The notes beneath the pieces are model-generated. The model did no database searches. It was not told the DNA's origin and was given only the letters and a program-made list of their open reading frames with translations. From Spartobacteria bacterium UBA695 (GTDB taxonomy: Bacteria; Verrucomicrobiota; Verrucomicrobiia; Chthoniobacterales; Chthoniobacteraceae), in contig DBMP01000006.1 in the NCBI GenBank assembly GCA_002298145.1, positions 124,001-188,000 of the forward strand: a stretch of DNA of 64,000 nucleotides. Direction: 5' to 3'. This document shows, piece by piece, positions 18,065 through 27,445 of the stretch. The position numbers were made by a program, and so were the translations under genes. The first letter of the stretch is position 1. Each line of letters begins with the position of its first letter.

Positions 18065-18700
18065 ATGAAAAGAGGGATCGCTTTCTTGCTGTGCCTGACC
18101 GCCTCGGCCTTTTCACAGACACCGATCCCGAGTCCAACGCCGACACTTGAAGAGCGCAAGGCCGCAATGATGGAAAAGTTTAGGGCTCAACAAGCAGCAA
18201 AAATGACGGCTCAGCAGCCAGCACAAAGTAACGCCGTAAGTATTACCATGGAAGCCAGCAGCGGAGCGACGGGAAATCATCAAAGTGATACCTGGAAAAC
18301 CGATTATGGATCGTACGAACGCGATCTATATAGCCGTCGAACGGTCAACTGTACCGTCTCCGTATTTGGGCAAGTAAAACCAGTTCAGCTAGTCTGTTTT
18401 TTCTTTGGAGATAAAACCGCCGATGCATTGCTGGATTGCAGTAGCGCATCCATGACTTTTAAAGACTCCCGGAAAGGAGTGGCGCAATTTGAATGCCGTT
18501 CGAAAATGCACGTTCTGCACCTTGAAGCTATCGGGGAACATCATGAGCAGGGATACACTATCAAATCCTGGGTAATCCAAGCCTACGACGGTGAGAAATT
18601 GATAGCATGGAAATCTTCCGACAATACGGGCAATTTGGAGTCATTCGCCCGGGAAAGCCGCCTAAACATCTTCAAGAGGTTCAACGACGAATCGAAATAA
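18065..18700 (+). CDS. Small secreted protein of unknown function
   Basis: I do not recognise this 211-residue protein. It has a clear signal peptide (MKRGIAFLLCLTASAFSQ, cleavage near residue 18), a short proline-rich and charged helix (residues ~20-55, with ERKAAMMEKFRAQQAAKM), and a mixed alpha/beta remainder with four cysteines that could form disulfides. Its base composition is more A/T-rich than the core genes that follow the tRNA. It stands alone between lacI and the tRNA-Leu gene, with no operon partner. Confidence 0.65.
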   Translation: MKRGIAFLLCLTASAFSQTPIPSPTPTLEERKAAMMEKFRAQQAAKMTAQQPAQSNAVSITMEASSGATGNHQSDTWKTDYGSYERDLYSRRTVNCTVSVFGQVKPVQLVCFFFGDKTADALLDCSSASMTFKDSRKGVAQFECRSKMHVLHLEAIGEHHEQGYTIKSWVIQAYDGEKLIAWKSSDNTGNLESFARESRLNIFKRFNDESK

Positions 18701-18921
18701 CCGAGCCTCTCAGGAGATTGCCCGCAAGGAGTAGGACCGCACTATTGCTGAGATGTGCGGGGCAGGCCATGGTGATTGGGGCGATTCTCGGAAGATGGTC
18801 GCCCCCTTTTTGTCTCGCGAGACCTTGTCCCTGGACCAACCCAGCAGGGGTAAACCTCAGAATCAGTCAATTTTTGGTCAACACTCAGCCGGACCAATTC
18901 GAATAATTGTCTCTCAAGAAG

Positions 18922-19006
<85 letters not shown>

Positions 19007-19015
19007 TTGTTCCCG

Positions 19016-19780
19016 TTAGGGGAGGTGAAAAATAGAGGGACCGCTCGCGGATTGCAAGCCCTTTGGAGGCCCCAATATTTCCCGAAGCAAAATTGCCCTG
19101 CGCAAGGCGGCCGGGTCCCGCAGGTCTCGCTTCAATGCGGCGATATCCCGGGAACTCTGGCCCCCCCGCCTAGCGGAGGCAAACCGAGCGCTCGATTCGA
19201 CACCGGCAGCCGCTAGTTCTACAGCACCTCCGCTATCCGGAAGACGCTCCAAGGAGGCGACTTGCATGGCCGGGGCGCTCTCGCTCATCGGCGCAACCAT
19301 GGGGGCCTTTGCAGGCTCCGGGGCAGGCTCGGGGCGGCGTACCTCTGGCGCTGGAGCGGGGCCGGGCCGCGGCTGCTGCGGAAGCTTGGGACGGCGAAAT
19401 ACCGGGGCCATGGGCCGCCCGAAGGGTTCGCCAAGATGCCGGGGATTAGGCCGCGAGGGCCGGGGTTGCTGCGGCATTTGCGCAGCGGGCGTCGGTGCGG
19501 CGGGGCGGGGCTCGATCGGGCGCTGGACCGCCGGTTTGGGCTGGGGCGGAGGGGCGGTCGGGGGCAGCCCCAGGGCTTCCATGAAACGGCGCATACGTTC
19601 TTCTTCCGTCTCGCCACTGCCAGGCATGGCGGCGGGCGGGCGGGGCTCGATGGGACGTCGGCGCTGAGGCGGGTTCGGGATGTCGTCGGGCGAATCCCCG
19701 CCAAAGCTTCCGCCGCGCTCCAGGAAGTGCTTGCCCAAGGCGAGCGCTCCCAGAATAAGCACGAAAATAAGCTGTTCCAT
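19016..19780 (-). CDS. Membrane-anchored proline-rich protein beside FloA
   Basis: A 254-residue protein of unknown function. Residues 2-16 form a single N-terminal hydrophobic segment (EQLIFVLILGALALG). Residues ~25-215 are low complexity, dominated by Pro, Arg, Ala and Gln, with an acidic helix (ETEEERMRRFMEALGLPP) that looks like a short interaction motif. The C-terminal segment DPAALRRAILLREILGPP is ordered and amphipathic. The gene has a clear ribosome binding site (GGGGAG, 7-nt spacing) and lies 58 bases after floA on the same strand, so it may work with the flotillin at the membrane. It ends 9 bases from the tRNA-Leu gene. Confidence 0.7.
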   Translation of the reverse strand: MEQLIFVLILGALALGKHFLERGGSFGGDSPDDIPNPPQRRRPIEPRPPAAMPGSGETEEERMRRFMEALGLPPTAPPPQPKPAVQRPIEPRPAAPTPAAQMPQQPRPSRPNPRHLGEPFGRPMAPVFRRPKLPQQPRPGPAPAPEVRRPEPAPEPAKAPMVAPMSESAPAMQVASLERLPDSGGAVELAAAGVESSARFASARRGGQSSRDIAALKRDLRDPAALRRAILLREILGPPKGLQSASGPSIFHLP

Positions 19781-19838
19781 GGTGAAACTCCCCTGTTTTT
19801 AAAGGTTGGGGACGGCGTTTGCGCTCGGGCGGGCGCGG

Positions 19839-20882
19839 CTAGGCCCCCTGGACGGGACGGCTTTCGTCGCCGCCAGAGCTGGAGCGGTCGCCCCCGGCGA
19901 TGGAGGTTCGCATCTGGGTGTCGCTTTCGACGTTTTTCATCCGAATGTAGTCCATGACGCCCAGGTTGCCCGAGCGGAAGGCTTCGGCCATGGCCTGGGG
20001 CACTTGGGCCTCGGCCTCGACCACTTTGGCGCGCATTTCCTGAGTACGGGCGCGCATTTCCTGCTCGGAGGCGACGGCGGCTGCGCGGCGCACTTCGGCC
20101 CGGGCCTGGGCCACGCGTTTGTCGGCCTCGGCCTGCTCGGCCTGGAGCTTCGCACCGACGTTGTCGCCCACGTCGACGTCGGCGATGTCGATGGAGAGAA
20201 TCTCAAAGGCAGTATTGCTATCGAGCCCCTTGGAAAGCACAGCTTTGGAAATGCGGTCGGGGTTTTCGAGCACCTCTTTATAGGAATCCGCCGAGCCGAT
20301 GGCGCTCACGATCCCCTCGCCCACGCGGGCGATGATGGTTTCCTCCGTCGCGCCGCCAACGAAGCGGTCGAGGTGGGAGCGAACGGTGACGCGGGCCTTG
20401 GCTTTGACGCCGATGCCGTCCTTGGCCACGCCGTCGATGCTGGTGCGGCCCATGGCGGCGTTGGGACAGTCGATGACCTTCGGGTTGACACTGGTTTGCA
20501 CGGCTTCCAGGACGGTCTTGCCGGTGCCCTTGGTAGCGAGGTCGATGGCGCAGGTGCGGTTAAAGTCGAGGGCGATACCCGCGCGGTCGGCCATGATGAG
20601 AGCCAGGATGACCTGGGGCACGTTGCCGCCGCTCTGGTAGTGAAGCTGGAGGGATTTGAGGTCGATATCCATGCCGGCTTTGATGGCCATGATCCTCGCA
20701 TCCACGATGAGCGCGACGGGGATCCCCTGAAGGCGCATCCCGATCATATCGAAGAGCCCGACATCGGCCTGGTTCGCCCATGCTCTTACCCAGATGCTGA
20801 AGAAGTTAAAGAGGACGTATGCTACAACCAGCAGCCCTATGACGCCCACACCCAACGCGAGAAATACCGGAGTCGAGTTCAT
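19839..20882 (-). CDS. floA: Flotillin-like protein FloA
   Basis: Membrane scaffold of functional microdomains, 347 residues, near the FloA/YqfA family length. It begins with one hydrophobic hairpin or transmembrane segment (residues ~8-30, VGVIGLLVVAYVLFNFF). A band-7-like domain follows (GMRLQGIPVALIVDARIMA, KTVLEAVQTSVNPKVIDCP, IDGVAKDGIGVKAKARVTV). An Ala/Glu/Arg-rich coiled coil (residues ~230-300, QAEQAEADKRVAQARAEVRR) supports oligomer formation. I start it at the ATG at 20882; codons upstream are not family-like. The proline-rich membrane protein downstream is its probable operon partner. Confidence 0.93.
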   Translation of the reverse strand: MNSTPVFLALGVGVIGLLVVAYVLFNFFSIWVRAWANQADVGLFDMIGMRLQGIPVALIVDARIMAIKAGMDIDLKSLQLHYQSGGNVPQVILALIMADRAGIALDFNRTCAIDLATKGTGKTVLEAVQTSVNPKVIDCPNAAMGRTSIDGVAKDGIGVKAKARVTVRSHLDRFVGGATEETIIARVGEGIVSAIGSADSYKEVLENPDRISKAVLSKGLDSNTAFEILSIDIADVDVGDNVGAKLQAEQAEADKRVAQARAEVRRAAAVASEQEMRARTQEMRAKVVEAEAQVPQAMAEAFRSGNLGVMDYIRMKNVESDTQMRTSIAGGDRSSSGGDESRPVQGA

Positions 20883-21025
20883 CGGCCCGAGACTAGCCAG
20901 CCCGCGGGAATCTGCAAGAGCGAACGGAGGTAAAAATACCGAGGTAGCGAAGGAATGCGCTGGCATTTTTCGCTCAAGTTCCTATCAAGGCTTCACAACC
21001 TAATTCCACGACCTATTTCCTTTCC

Positions 21026-22816
21026 ATGGAAGCAATCGCCTCCAAATCCATCGCCGAATTTCTTGAAAACCACTACTGTGGCGCCAAACCGTGGCGCACG
21101 GTCATCAGCCTTTACGGCAATAATGTCTGGAAACTGCTCTTAGCAGGCATTCTCTACGCCATTAAGGCCTCGCCGCTCTGGATCATGCCGGTAATCACGG
21201 CCAATGTGGTCAATCTGGTGCAGCACCCCGGGGAGCATCCCTTCCGCTCGCTGGCGCTCAACGGAGCAGTGGTCGCCCTGGCCCTGGTCCAGAACATCCC
21301 CATGCACTGGCTCTACCAGCGGGAAATCAGCAAAGTGGCCCGGAGCGTGGAGGCGGAGCTGCGGGCGGCGATTGTCCGGAAGTTCCAGCTGCTTTCGATC
21401 TCGTTTTTCAAGAACAGCCGCACCGGGGCGCTCCAGAGCAAGGTGCTGCGCGATGTGGAGGCGGTGGACCAGATGAGCCGCACACTTTTCGAAGGGGGCT
21501 ACGGCGCGGCCACGGCCATTCTTTCCTCTGTGATCATCACCGCCATCCGCGCGCCCAAGTTTCTGCTGGTTTTCCTCATCATGGTGCCGGTGGCGTGCGG
21601 TTTGCGGATGTTTCTGACCGAGACACTGCGCAAGGGGAACCGGGAGTTTCGCCAAGAGGTGGAGACGATGGCAGCGCAGGTCAACGGGATGATCGAGATG
21701 ATCCCGATTACCCGGGCCCACGCGGCGGAGGAGACGGAAATCGCCCGGGCGACGCGCAAGCTCGGCAAGGTGCAGGCCGCCGGGTTCCGGCTGGACCTGC
21801 AAAACGCGGTGTTCGGCGGGGTGACGTGGGTGGCCTTCAATATATTCAGCATGATGAGCGTGATTGTCGGCGGCTGGGCGGCGATCACGGGGGTGATCCC
21901 GCTCGGAGCGGGCGACGTGGTAATGGTTTCCTCCTTTTTCGTCTCGATCAGCAATTCGGTAATGATGCTCGCCAATATGATCCCGAGTATCACGCGCGGC
22001 TTCGAGTCGGTTCGCTCGATCGGCGAAGTGCTCGAATCGCCCGACCTGGAGCAGAATATCGGCAAGGCGGCGGTAACCTGCGTGGAGGGGGGCTTTCGAT
22101 TTGAGAATGTTTCCTTTACCTACAAGGGGACGACGCGCGGCTCGCTGAACGATTTTTCCCTGGAGGTCAAGCCAGGCGAGACGCTCGCAGTGGTGGGCCC
22201 GAGCGGCGCGGGGAAATCGACCTTGATGAACCTGGTGCTCGGGTTCGACCGGCCCAGTTCGGGGCGGATTCTGCTCGACGGGCGCAATATGAACGACATC
22301 GACCTGCGCGGCTACCGGCGTTCGCTGGGCGTAGTAACGCAGGAGACCCTCCTTTTCCACGGCACGCTGCGGGACAACATTCTCTACGGCAGCCGGAACG
22401 TCTCCGACCAGGCGGTAATCACCGCGCTGGAGAATGCCAACGCACTGGAGTTCGTGAAAAAGCTGCCCGACGGCCTCAATACGATGATCGGCGACCGCGG
22501 AGCCCGGCTCTCGGGCGGCCAGAAGCAGCGGATCGCCATTGCCCGAGCGCTGATCCGCAATCCGCGCGTGCTGATTTTAGACGAAGCCACCTCGGCACTC
22601 GACACGGCTTCAGAAGCGGTGGTGCAGGCGGCGCTCGAACGGCTCATGCAGGGCCGGACGACCTTCGTGGTGGCCCACCGGCTCTCGACGGTTCGCAACG
22701 CCCAGCGCATCCTGGTGTTGCAGGACGGCAACATCGCGGAAATCGGCACCCCGGAGGAACTGATCGAGCGCAATGGACTTTATGCGAAGCTCTGCGCAAT
22801 GCAGCGGGTGGGGTAA
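21026..22816 (+). CDS. ABC exporter, fused permease and ATPase (MsbA/lipid or drug exporter type)
   Basis: A 596-residue half-transporter working as a homodimer. Residues ~30-310 contain the six transmembrane helices of a type IV exporter. The ATPase carries the Walker A motif VVGPSGAGKSTLMN, Q-loop VVTQETLLFHG, signature LSGGQKQRIAIARAL, Walker B VLILDEATSALD and H-loop VAHRLSTV. Such proteins export lipids, peptides or drugs; the substrate cannot be told from sequence. It is divergent from floA (143 bases between starts) and stands alone on its strand. The start is preceded by a pyrimidine-rich stretch rather than a Shine-Dalgarno site. Confidence 0.93.
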   Translation: MEAIASKSIAEFLENHYCGAKPWRTVISLYGNNVWKLLLAGILYAIKASPLWIMPVITANVVNLVQHPGEHPFRSLALNGAVVALALVQNIPMHWLYQREISKVARSVEAELRAAIVRKFQLLSISFFKNSRTGALQSKVLRDVEAVDQMSRTLFEGGYGAATAILSSVIITAIRAPKFLLVFLIMVPVACGLRMFLTETLRKGNREFRQEVETMAAQVNGMIEMIPITRAHAAEETEIARATRKLGKVQAAGFRLDLQNAVFGGVTWVAFNIFSMMSVIVGGWAAITGVIPLGAGDVVMVSSFFVSISNSVMMLANMIPSITRGFESVRSIGEVLESPDLEQNIGKAAVTCVEGGFRFENVSFTYKGTTRGSLNDFSLEVKPGETLAVVGPSGAGKSTLMNLVLGFDRPSSGRILLDGRNMNDIDLRGYRRSLGVVTQETLLFHGTLRDNILYGSRNVSDQAVITALENANALEFVKKLPDGLNTMIGDRGARLSGGQKQRIAIARALIRNPRVLILDEATSALDTASEAVVQAALERLMQGRTTFVVAHRLSTVRNAQRILVLQDGNIAEIGTPEELIERNGLYAKLCAMQRVG

Positions 22817-22832
22817 GGCTCGTACAATTCGT

Positions 22833-23471
22833 CTACGTCCGCGCCTCAAACTGCACCCCGCAGCCGGAGCATTTTACCCGAAGCGCGCCTTTGCCCGAGG
22901 GGAGGCGCAGTTTTTGACCACAGCTGGGGCAGGCCACGACATCGTAAACAGTTCCCGAGGCGGCCGCACCGGGCCGGGCCTGTCCGAAACCGCCCGCGGG
23001 GCGTCCCTGGCGTTGCTCCTCGGCACGGCGGCGGGCTTCGGCAATGAGAGGCGCCATACGGATGGCCAGCCGCTGCACCCAGCCCCGGATCGCCCCGCGC
23101 CAGCGCTCCAGCGGCAGCCGAGAGCGGAACCGCATAAAGAGCAGATAAAGCACGGTAATGAACGCGACGCCCAGAGCATCCCCGCGCCAGGCCGTAGCCG
23201 ATTCGTACCCCGGCACGCGAGCCGAAATCTGCTGGGCCAGCTGCAACTGCCGCTGCGACAAACCGGCCGCCTTGCCGAAGGGATCAGAGAGGTAATCGCG
23301 AATAAAAAGCTCCATCGTCAGCGGCTTGCTCGGCTGCAATTCGCGCAAGGCCGACTCCAGTTCCCGGTGCATCGAGCCGAGCTGGCTGGTCTTCCACGCG
23401 AAAAGGAGCAGGCATAGCGCCAGAATAATGTAGGCCGGACGGATCGGCCGCTTGAAAAGGTTCATGGTCAT
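22833..23471 (-). CDS. Membrane protein with C-terminal zinc ribbon
   Basis: A 212-residue protein of unknown role. Two hydrophobic helices are seen, one near the N-terminus (YIILALCLLLFAW) and one near residue 105 (ALGVAFITVLYLLFM). A basic stretch follows (RSRLPLERWRGAIRGWVQR), then a Gly/Arg-rich linker. The C-terminus is a zinc ribbon with CPSCGQKLRLP and CSGCGVQF, of the MJ0042 kind. Start at 23471 (MTMNL) or 23465 is possible; an AAGGGAG lies 13 bases upstream of the former. It converges with the ABC exporter gene and is divergent from the radical SAM gene (43 bases). Confidence 0.7.
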   Translation of the reverse strand: MTMNLFKRPIRPAYIILALCLLLFAWKTSQLGSMHRELESALRELQPSKPLTMELFIRDYLSDPFGKAAGLSQRQLQLAQQISARVPGYESATAWRGDALGVAFITVLYLLFMRFRSRLPLERWRGAIRGWVQRLAIRMAPLIAEARRRAEEQRQGRPAGGFGQARPGAAASGTVYDVVACPSCGQKLRLPSGKGALRVKCSGCGVQFEART

Positions 23472-23514
23472 AGGTAGATGAAAGCTCCCTTGAGGTAACC
23501 TCCTCCTCCGCAAA

Positions 23515-25122
23515 ATGTCCACGCCAAAGCCGCCGCTTGCCTTGGACCCCGTTTTGCCGGACAAAGGAGCTGTGCCGCAGCCGATCCTCCTCACCACCCT
23601 CAACGCAAAGTACCTCCACAGCGCCTTCGGGCTGCGCTACCTCGCGGTCAATATGGGCGACCTCGCCGAACGGACGCGCATCGCCGAGTTCGACATCAAC
23701 CAGCGACCAATGGAGATCCTGGAGCGCATTTTGGAGCACCGGCCCGCGCTCATCGGCCTGGGCGTCTACGTCTGGAACGCCCGGCAATGCCTGGAGCTGG
23801 TGCGGCTCCTCAAGCGGGTCGCGCCGGAGATCCCGCTCGTGCTCGGCGGGCCAGAGGTGAGCCACGAGGCCGACCGGCAGGAAATCTGCGCCCTGGCCGA
23901 CCACATCGTCGCGGGCGAGGCCGACCTGACATTCCCGCAAATCTGCCGCGCGCTGCTGGAGCCCGGCGCAGCCCCCCTGCCCCGTTTCATCCAAGCCGAG
24001 CTGCCCGATCCGGCGGCGCTGCAAATGCCCTACGCGCTTTACGATGGCGACGACCTGGCCCACCGCGTCCTCTACGTGGAAGCCTCGCGCGGCTGCCCGT
24101 TCCGGTGCGAATTCTGCCTCTCGTCACTCGAAGCCCCCGTGCGGGCGTTCCCTCTGGAGCCGTTCCTGGCCGAAATGGAGACCCTTTACCGGCGGGGCGC
24201 GCGCCAGTTCAAGTTCGTCGACCGGACCTTCAATCTCCACATCCCCACCGCGCTGGCCATTCTCGACTTCTTCCACCAACGGCTGGACCCGGATTTGTTC
24301 CTGCACTTCGAGATCGTCCCGGACCGCGTCCCCGGCGAACTGCGCGGCGCGCTTTCCGCCTTCCCTCCCGGCTCGCTCCAGCTCGAAGCCGGGGTGCAGA
24401 CCTTCAACCCCGCAGTGGCCGAGCGCATCCATCGCCGCCAGGATTACGCACGGCTGGAGGAAAACCTGGTCTGGTTATGCGATCATACCCACGCACACCT
24501 GCACGCCGACCTGATCGCGGGCCTCCCGGGCGAATCGCTGGAGAGCTTCGCCGCAGGGTTCGATCGCCTTCTCGCCCTGCGGCCCCATGAGATTCAGGTC
24601 GGCATCTTGAAGCGCTTGCGCGGCGCGCCCATCGCCCGGCACACCGCCGAGTGGGGCATGATCTACGCCGACGACGCCCCCTACGAACTGCTGGCCAACC
24701 GCGACCTTGATTTTTCCACCATGCAACGGCTACGCCGGTTCGCGAAATACTGGGACCACGCAGCCAACAGCGGCAATTTTCCCGGCACCGTCCAACGGCT
24801 CTGGGCAGCCGACGGCGCATCCCCCTTCCATGCCTTCATGGCCTTTACCGACTGGGCCTACGCGCGGCTCAAGCGCACCGATTCCATCAGCCTCGACACC
24901 TGGGCCCGCACGCTGGCCGAGTTTCTCAAAACCGTTTCCGGCCAGGACGAAGCCGAAATCCAGGCCACGCTTCGCGAGGATTTCGCGCGGTGCGGTCGTC
25001 GGGACGTACCCGCGTTTCTGGCCGCCGCGCGCCCCGCGAAAGCGGCCAACCTCAACAAGCGCCAGCAGCGCCACGGAGCCGGGCCAGCCCCGCAAGCAGG
25101 CCCATCGCCGTCAGCAGCATAA
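23515..25122 (+). CDS. B12-binding domain radical SAM protein (DUF4080-type)
   Basis: A 535-residue radical SAM enzyme. Residues ~22-150 form a cobalamin-binding-type Rossmann domain (LLTTLNAKYLHSAFGLRYL, LVLGGPEVSHEA). The 4Fe-4S cluster motif is CPFRCEFC (Cys194, Cys198, Cys201). The barrel continues with LQLEAGVQTFNPAVAERIHR and HADLIAGLPGES. The last ~150 residues resemble the DUF4080 C-terminal region. The reaction is unknown; relatives are often annotated only as B12-binding radical SAM proteins. The final ~24 codons overlap the 3' end of the opposite-strand surface protein gene and are low complexity, so the natural C-terminus may be an extension. The start is preceded by a C-rich stretch. 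Confidence 0.88.
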   Translation: MSTPKPPLALDPVLPDKGAVPQPILLTTLNAKYLHSAFGLRYLAVNMGDLAERTRIAEFDINQRPMEILERILEHRPALIGLGVYVWNARQCLELVRLLKRVAPEIPLVLGGPEVSHEADRQEICALADHIVAGEADLTFPQICRALLEPGAAPLPRFIQAELPDPAALQMPYALYDGDDLAHRVLYVEASRGCPFRCEFCLSSLEAPVRAFPLEPFLAEMETLYRRGARQFKFVDRTFNLHIPTALAILDFFHQRLDPDLFLHFEIVPDRVPGELRGALSAFPPGSLQLEAGVQTFNPAVAERIHRRQDYARLEENLVWLCDHTHAHLHADLIAGLPGESLESFAAGFDRLLALRPHEIQVGILKRLRGAPIARHTAEWGMIYADDAPYELLANRDLDFSTMQRLRRFAKYWDHAANSGNFPGTVQRLWAADGASPFHAFMAFTDWAYARLKRTDSISLDTWARTLAEFLKTVSGQDEAEIQATLREDFARCGRRDVPAFLAAARPAKAANLNKRQQRHGAGPAPQAGPSPSAA

Positions 25123-27445
25123 TCCCCACCGAGGGCTCGGGCACCATCACCAACTCCAGATCGTTACTGGTGCCATTGGCATTGTAGACCAGGAGATACT
25201 GGGCGCCGTTGTAGAGAAAGGTATTGTTGGCAAGGCTCACGGCGGTGCCCGAGATCAGCAACCCGCCAAAGGTCCCGCTTATCGCCGAGCCCCCGTGGTT
25301 GCTGATGAGGACGAGCACGTCCCCGGCCTTCAGCGAGCCGTCCAGCACGAGATCCAGGATGCTCCCCGACTGCAACATCACCGACCCGCCTTGGATCACA
25401 ATCTGGTCGTGGGCGGTGCTTGTGATTTGCAGGGAAACCTTCGCGCCGCTTTCAACAACGAGCCCTCCCGCAAGCGTAGCCGTTCCACTTTCCGGAGCCA
25501 GCACCCCCTCGTTGCGAATCGTCAGCGCACCGTTAATGACCCCCGTCCCGCTCAAGCGCCCCGTCACGCTCACCGGCCCGCTCAAAATACCGTTGTTGAT
25601 CATCGTTCCATCGACCCCCACCGCCGCCGCCGAAGTGTTGCCCTCATTGACGTAGGAGGCTCCCACGCTCACACTCAACACCGCCGAGGAGGACACCTGT
25701 GCACCGCTCTTGACCGTGGCCGTGCCCGAGGCAACGCTGACATTGCCCGACACCGAGGTGGTCCCGGAGAAACAACTCGTACCACCAAGGCTGACCTGCC
25801 CAATGGTCAAGTGTCCCCCAATGGTCCCATCCGAGCCCGACACCGTTCCGGCAATGGTGCCGTTGCCAGCGAGTGTCGCGGCCAGCAAGTCGATCCCACC
25901 GCTGGCTGCCAAGTAGCCCGAAACCGAAAGCCCCGACTGGCTCACCACCGTCCTGCCCGAGTAGGTGTTGCTGCCGCTCAGAATCAAGATTCCCGGGCCG
26001 GAAACCTTCAGTGAGCCGGTTCCCGAGATATTCCCGGCAATCGTGCCGGTGGAATAAGTGGTGTATTCCATCACCCCACTATTGACGATGGAAAGCGTGG
26101 CGGCAGTGAAACTGACATCCCCGGTACCATCGCCCAGGCGCAGTGTTCCGCCGGAGACCACCAATCCCCCACCGAGCGTATTTTCGCCATTGGTGAGCTC
26201 CAACAGTCCATTGCCAGTCACCGCCAGCGTGCCCGAGCCCATGACCGCCGCCGAAGTCGAGACCGCGTAGCCCGCCGTGTTAAATGTACCGGTCACGCCC
26301 GCATCAACGTTCAAGCTGGCAAGCTGCAGCGCCCCGGAGACTCCCGCCAGCAAAGTAGAGTTTCCCGTGAAGCTGACGTCCCCCACTCCGAGCGCTTCAG
26401 CGTCACTAAAGCCGAGCGTTCCCTCGGCAATGCAAAGCGTGCCCGCGTAGGTCGAACTTTTGGAAAAAACCAGCGTCCCCGTGCCGATCTTGGTCAAGCT
26501 CGCTTGGCCACCCGTAAGCATTCCAGATACGGTTACTTGGTAATTCTGAGTATCAATCATCATATTACCGCTCGACGTGACGTTAATGCCGCCAGACAAC
26601 ACGGTCCCGGAGACCCCGGCCCGCAAGGTTCCCAAAGTGAAGGTCACTTTACTGCCTATGGCTCCAATGGCATCGTACTCAACCATGCCCCCCATGATTT
26701 TGGTCTCCGTCTGACTGTTCGCCCCATTGGTCAAAATCAACACACCCGATCCAATTTTGCTGAACGCGCCACCCGAGATCACCCCGCTAAACGTCGCGGT
26801 ATTACCTAATGTATCCACGAGACAGGAAGTACCTATATTGCTCACCGCATTGGCGAGCGTTCCCGACACACCGGCCTGCACGGTGCAGGAAGAAGCAATG
26901 GTTAGGGTACCCGAACCAAAAGCGTTGAGATTATCGTAACGAATGATCCCCGAGCTGAGCAACGTTCCGCCGGAGTATGTATTGGAACCGCTCAAGATCA
27001 CCGAGCCTTTGGTCTGCAGGCGACCCGTTCCGGAAAGAACGCCGGAGACGGTGAGCGTGCCGCCGTTTGTCTGAAAAATACAGGACGACGACGGGGCCAG
27101 CACGGTGTTGATAGCCCAGACAACGGCATTGGAGCCGCTGACCGCAATACTCCCCGTCAGCGTAATCGCGTGGCCGGAGAAATTCCACGCAGCCGAGGTG
27201 CTGCTAACGGCTACGTTGGATACAGTCAGCGACTTTATGTCATTGGAGTTGGTGGTTCCAGCCGAGCCCTTAAAGGAAAGCGCGACCGTCCCGGAGAGTG
27301 CGCTGGAGGGAGACCAGTTTCCAATGGTGCTCCACAAAGTACTGGAACCGCCGCCGGTCCAAGTCCAGGTGCTTACCGTCGCCGCGCTCGCTTTCCAAAA
27401 GCTGGCAAAAAGCCCGAGCGCGGCAAAAAGAACGTACAATTTCAT
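25052..27445 (-). CDS. PEP-CTERM surface protein with autotransporter-associated beta-strand repeats
   Basis: A 797-residue exported protein. The signal peptide is MKLYVLFAALGLFASFWKASA. The body is Ser/Gly/Thr-rich beta structure with several copies of the passenger-associated repeat, for example ILSGSNTYSGGTLLSSGIIR and ILSGSNTYSGRTVVSQSG. It ends with VPEPS, a hydrophobic helix (VGIMLLTAMGLLAGLA) and an Arg-containing tail: a PEP-CTERM sorting signal, which an exosortase would process (none is seen in this window). It lacks a beta-barrel translocator, so it is not a classical autotransporter. I prefer the ATG at 27445; one two codons upstream is also possible. It probably forms part of the cell surface or matrix. 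Confidence 0.85.
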   Translation of the reverse strand: MKLYVLFAALGLFASFWKASAATVSTWTWTGGGSSTLWSTIGNWSPSSALSGTVALSFKGSAGTTNSNDIKSLTVSNVAVSSTSAAWNFSGHAITLTGSIAVSGSNAVVWAINTVLAPSSSCIFQTNGGTLTVSGVLSGTGRLQTKGSVILSGSNTYSGGTLLSSGIIRYDNLNAFGSGTLTIASSCTVQAGVSGTLANAVSNIGTSCLVDTLGNTATFSGVISGGAFSKIGSGVLILTNGANSQTETKIMGGMVEYDAIGAIGSKVTFTLGTLRAGVSGTVLSGGINVTSSGNMMIDTQNYQVTVSGMLTGGQASLTKIGTGTLVFSKSSTYAGTLCIAEGTLGFSDAEALGVGDVSFTGNSTLLAGVSGALQLASLNVDAGVTGTFNTAGYAVSTSAAVMGSGTLAVTGNGLLELTNGENTLGGGLVVSGGTLRLGDGTGDVSFTAATLSIVNSGVMEYTTYSTGTIAGNISGTGSLKVSGPGILILSGSNTYSGRTVVSQSGLSVSGYLAASGGIDLLAATLAGNGTIAGTVSGSDGTIGGHLTIGQVSLGGTSCFSGTTSVSGNVSVASGTATVKSGAQVSSSAVLSVSVGASYVNEGNTSAAAVGVDGTMINNGILSGPVSVTGRLSGTGVINGALTIRNEGVLAPESGTATLAGGLVVESGAKVSLQITSTAHDQIVIQGGSVMLQSGSILDLVLDGSLKAGDVLVLISNHGGSAISGTFGGLLISGTAVSLANNTFLYNGAQYLLVYNANGTSNDLELVMVPEPSVGIMLLTAMGLLAGLARLRGAAGAC

